Program-made: the position numbers and the translations under genes
Part shown: in pieces, positions 62,327 through 64,000 of the stretch
Position numbering within the stretch: position 1 is the stretch's first letter
Layout of the letters: each line of letters begins with the position of its first letter
From: Candidatus Sulfotelmatobacter sp.
GTDB taxonomy: Bacteria > Vulcanimicrobiota > Vulcanimicrobiia > Vulcanimicrobiales > Vulcanimicrobiaceae
Assembly: GCA_035504415.1 (NCBI GenBank)
Contig: DATJRY010000012.1
Span: 241,028-305,027 of the forward strand
DNA: 64,000 nt
Direction: 5' to 3'
Notes under the pieces: generated by a model
What the model was told of the DNA's origin: nothing
Databases searched by the model: none
The model's input: only the letters and a program-made list of their open reading frames with translations

Positions 62327-64000
62327 ATGGCGACTCTCGCCCCCGGAGTGAAGACAGGACCGTATCACGCGGTCCTCGACCACATCCACCCGGAACCGAC
62401 GAGCTTCATCCGCAGGTACATCTTCTCGATCGACGCCAAGGTCATCGGGATCCAGTACATGATCACGGGAGGCCTGTTCTTCCTCATCGCGGGGCTCCTC
62501 GCCGAGATCATCCGCGCGCAGCTGATGAGCCCCACCGGCGCGGTCGTCACCCCGGCGACCTACAACGCGATCTACTCGATGCACGGCTCGGCGATGGTGT
62601 GGATGGTCATCATCCCGCTCGTCAGCGGCGCCTTCGGCAACTTCGTGATGCCGCTGCAGATCGGAGCGCGCGACGTCGCCTTCCCGTGGCTGAACCTGGC
62701 GGCGTTCTGGATGTTCCCGGTCGCCGGCATCATCCTGTTCAGCTCGTTCCTGGTCGGCGCGCCCGACGCGGGCTGGACCGAGTACCCGCCGATCTCGCTG
62801 CAAGGGCCGCCCGGCACGTCGCTGTGGTGCATCGCGATCTTCCTGGTGGGCGTCAGCTCGACGCTGACCGGCATCAACTTCGCGGTGACCATGCTCAAGA
62901 TGCGCGCACCCGGGATGACCTTCACCCGCATGCCGCTGTTCGTCTGGGCGCAGCTGGCCACCAGCCCGCTGCTGTTCGTCGCGACGACCGCGCTGGGCGC
63001 CGCGCTGGCCGCGCTGTTCATCGAGCGCACCTTCGGCGTGCCGTTCTACGACCCGGCCCACGGCGGCTCGCCGGTGCTCTGGCAGCACATGTTCTGGTTC
63101 TACTCGCACCCGGCGGTCTACATCATGATCCTGCCGGTGTTCGGGATCATCTCCGAAGTGCTGCCGACGTTCTCGAAAAAGCCGATCTTCGGCTACAAGA
63201 TGGTCGCGTTCTCGACCGTCTCGATCGCGCTGCTCGGCTTCACCGTCTGGGCGCACCACATGTTCACCTCGGGCATGGTGCCGTGGCTGCAGCTGCCGTT
63301 CATGATCCTGACCATGCTGATCGCGATTCCGACCGGCGTGAAGATCTTCTCGTGGATGGCCACGCTGTGGGGCGGTTCGATCGACTGGAAGACGCCGATG
63401 CTGTTCGCGACGGCGTTCCTGATCACGTTCACCTGCGGCGGCCTGACGGGGTTCTTCCTGGCGGCGGTCCCGGCCGACTACCACGAGCACGGCTCGTACT
63501 TCGTGGTCGCGCACTTCCACTACGTGCTCTACGGCGGCTCGGTGATGGGGCTGTTCGCCGGCTTCTACTACTGGTGGCCCAAGATCACCGGGAAGATGTA
63601 CAACGAGACGCTGGGCCAGCTCCACTTCTGGATCACGTTCATCGCGTTCAACGGCACGTTCATGCCGATGCACTGGCTCGGCTTGATGGGGATGCCGCGT
63701 CGCGTCGCGATCTACGATCCGCAGTACACGTTCTGGAACCAGTTCGCGTCGATCAGCTCGTTCATCCTCGCCCTCTCGATGCTGATCTTCCTCTACAACA
63801 TGCTGATCTGGACGTTCCGCCACGGCAAGCCGGCGGGACCGAATCCGTGGGGCGGCCGCACGCTGGAGTGGATGATCTCCTCGCCGCCGCCGTACTACAA
63901 CTACAAGAAGATCCCGGCCGTGCTGGCCGCTCCGTACGACTTCGGCAACCCGCTCCCGTACATCGGGCTCGACGCGGCGCCGGGAGCCGTCGAGGCGACG
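62327..64000 (+). CDS. coxA: Cytochrome c oxidase subunit I, A2 type (partial, runs off the window)
   Basis: 558 residues are visible and the frame is still open at 64000. Proton-pumping heme-copper oxidase: MHGSAMVWM (helix II His region), WQHMFWFYSHPAVYIMILPVFG (CuB His and Tyr cross-link helix), VWAHHMFTSG (CuB His pair), VVAHFHYVL (heme ligands). Helix VI has Tyr-Ser (YSHPAVY, 259-265) in place of the A1-type glutamate (HPEVY), which defines the A2 subfamily, as in Thermus caa3. ATG with GGAGA upstream, 16 bases after coxB. Confidence 0.94.
   Translation, partial: MATLAPGVKTGPYHAVLDHIHPEPTSFIRRYIFSIDAKVIGIQYMITGGLFFLIAGLLAEIIRAQLMSPTGAVVTPATYNAIYSMHGSAMVWMVIIPLVSGAFGNFVMPLQIGARDVAFPWLNLAAFWMFPVAGIILFSSFLVGAPDAGWTEYPPISLQGPPGTSLWCIAIFLVGVSSTLTGINFAVTMLKMRAPGMTFTRMPLFVWAQLATSPLLFVATTALGAALAALFIERTFGVPFYDPAHGGSPVLWQHMFWFYSHPAVYIMILPVFGIISEVLPTFSKKPIFGYKMVAFSTVSIALLGFTVWAHHMFTSGMVPWLQLPFMILTMLIAIPTGVKIFSWMATLWGGSIDWKTPMLFATAFLITFTCGGLTGFFLAAVPADYHEHGSYFVVAHFHYVLYGGSVMGLFAGFYYWWPKITGKMYNETLGQLHFWITFIAFNGTFMPMHWLGLMGMPRRVAIYDPQYTFWNQFASISSFILALSMLIFLYNMLIWTFRHGKPAGPNPWGGRTLEWMISSPPPYYNYKKIPAVLAAPYDFGNPLPYIGLDAAPGAVEAT

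Noticed and set aside
62291..63823. A 510-codon minus-strand frame over coxA
   Set aside because: CoxA on the plus strand is unmistakable; the minus frame is a compositional shadow. CoxA is open to the window end, which explains why a closed ORF is missing there.

Overview
The window is a very GC-rich (about 70 %), densely packed bacterial chromosome segment. Same-strand neighbours very often overlap by ATGA, GTGA or TTGA, three convergent pairs share a four-base CTAA at their stops, and GTG and TTG starts are common. The gene content (lipoproteins with a Cys-Gly-Gly start, ECF sigma factors, B12-dependent acyl-CoA mutase, selenocysteine tRNA, A2-type caa3 oxidase, diderm-style secreted proteins) fits a poorly characterised environmental lineage such as Candidatus Eremiobacterota/Vulcanimicrobiota. 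That placement is inference, not shown by a marker gene here.

Layout. 1-4790: operon for B12-dependent acyl-CoA rearrangement (3' end of the mutase large subunit, MeaB, B12-binding small subunit), followed without a break by a ThDP-dependent lyase and a PaaK-like acyl-CoA ligase; the set looks like a 2-hydroxyacyl-CoA (for example 2-hydroxyisobutyryl-CoA) pathway. 4827-10181: a tandemly duplicated two-gene unit, each a short Thr-Pro-repeat lipoprotein followed by a large lipoprotein. 10398-17877: RMD1-family protein, ClpB under a CIRCE element, RpiA, two exported proteins and BipA. 17874-28242: ECF sigma plus YciI partner, UppS with a small regulator/membrane pair, aldehyde dehydrogenase, helicase, K+ channel, NRAMP-like transporter, tRNA-Sec and a beta-propeller protein. 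28280-42107: propeller lipoprotein, desaturase, amidohydrolase, GGDEF/HD-GYP protein, HdeD, DUF3810 protease, GNAT, sigma/anti-sigma pair, sirtuin, Na+/H+ antiporter, RidA, a degenerate cyclase and a sodium:solute symporter.

42108-44141 is visibly different in composition (lower GC, more A/T-ending codons). It holds an anti-phage dCTP deaminase (AvcD type), preceded by a structured intergenic region and followed by a 55-residue ORF with a strong ribosome binding site. This is the best candidate for a horizontally acquired defence module.

44243-49661: small secreted His/Tyr-rich protein, GH20 hexosaminidase, permease with a C-terminal PDZ-like domain, thioredoxin-like protein. 49705-52117: YtrA-type GntR regulator with an ABC exporter, flanked by two tiny Pro-rich ORFs and driven by a near-consensus promoter inside a 9-bp-period TAGT array. 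52149-61039: M20 peptidase, Ohr, methyltransferase, HyuA-like ATPase, a beta-lactamase-fold protein without its catalytic residues, FAD oxidoreductase, small HExxH protein, BadF-type sugar kinase and NanE; the last two plus GH20 suggest amino-sugar use. 61219-64000: caa3 cytochrome oxidase, CoxB with a fused cytochrome c domain and CoxA running off the window end.
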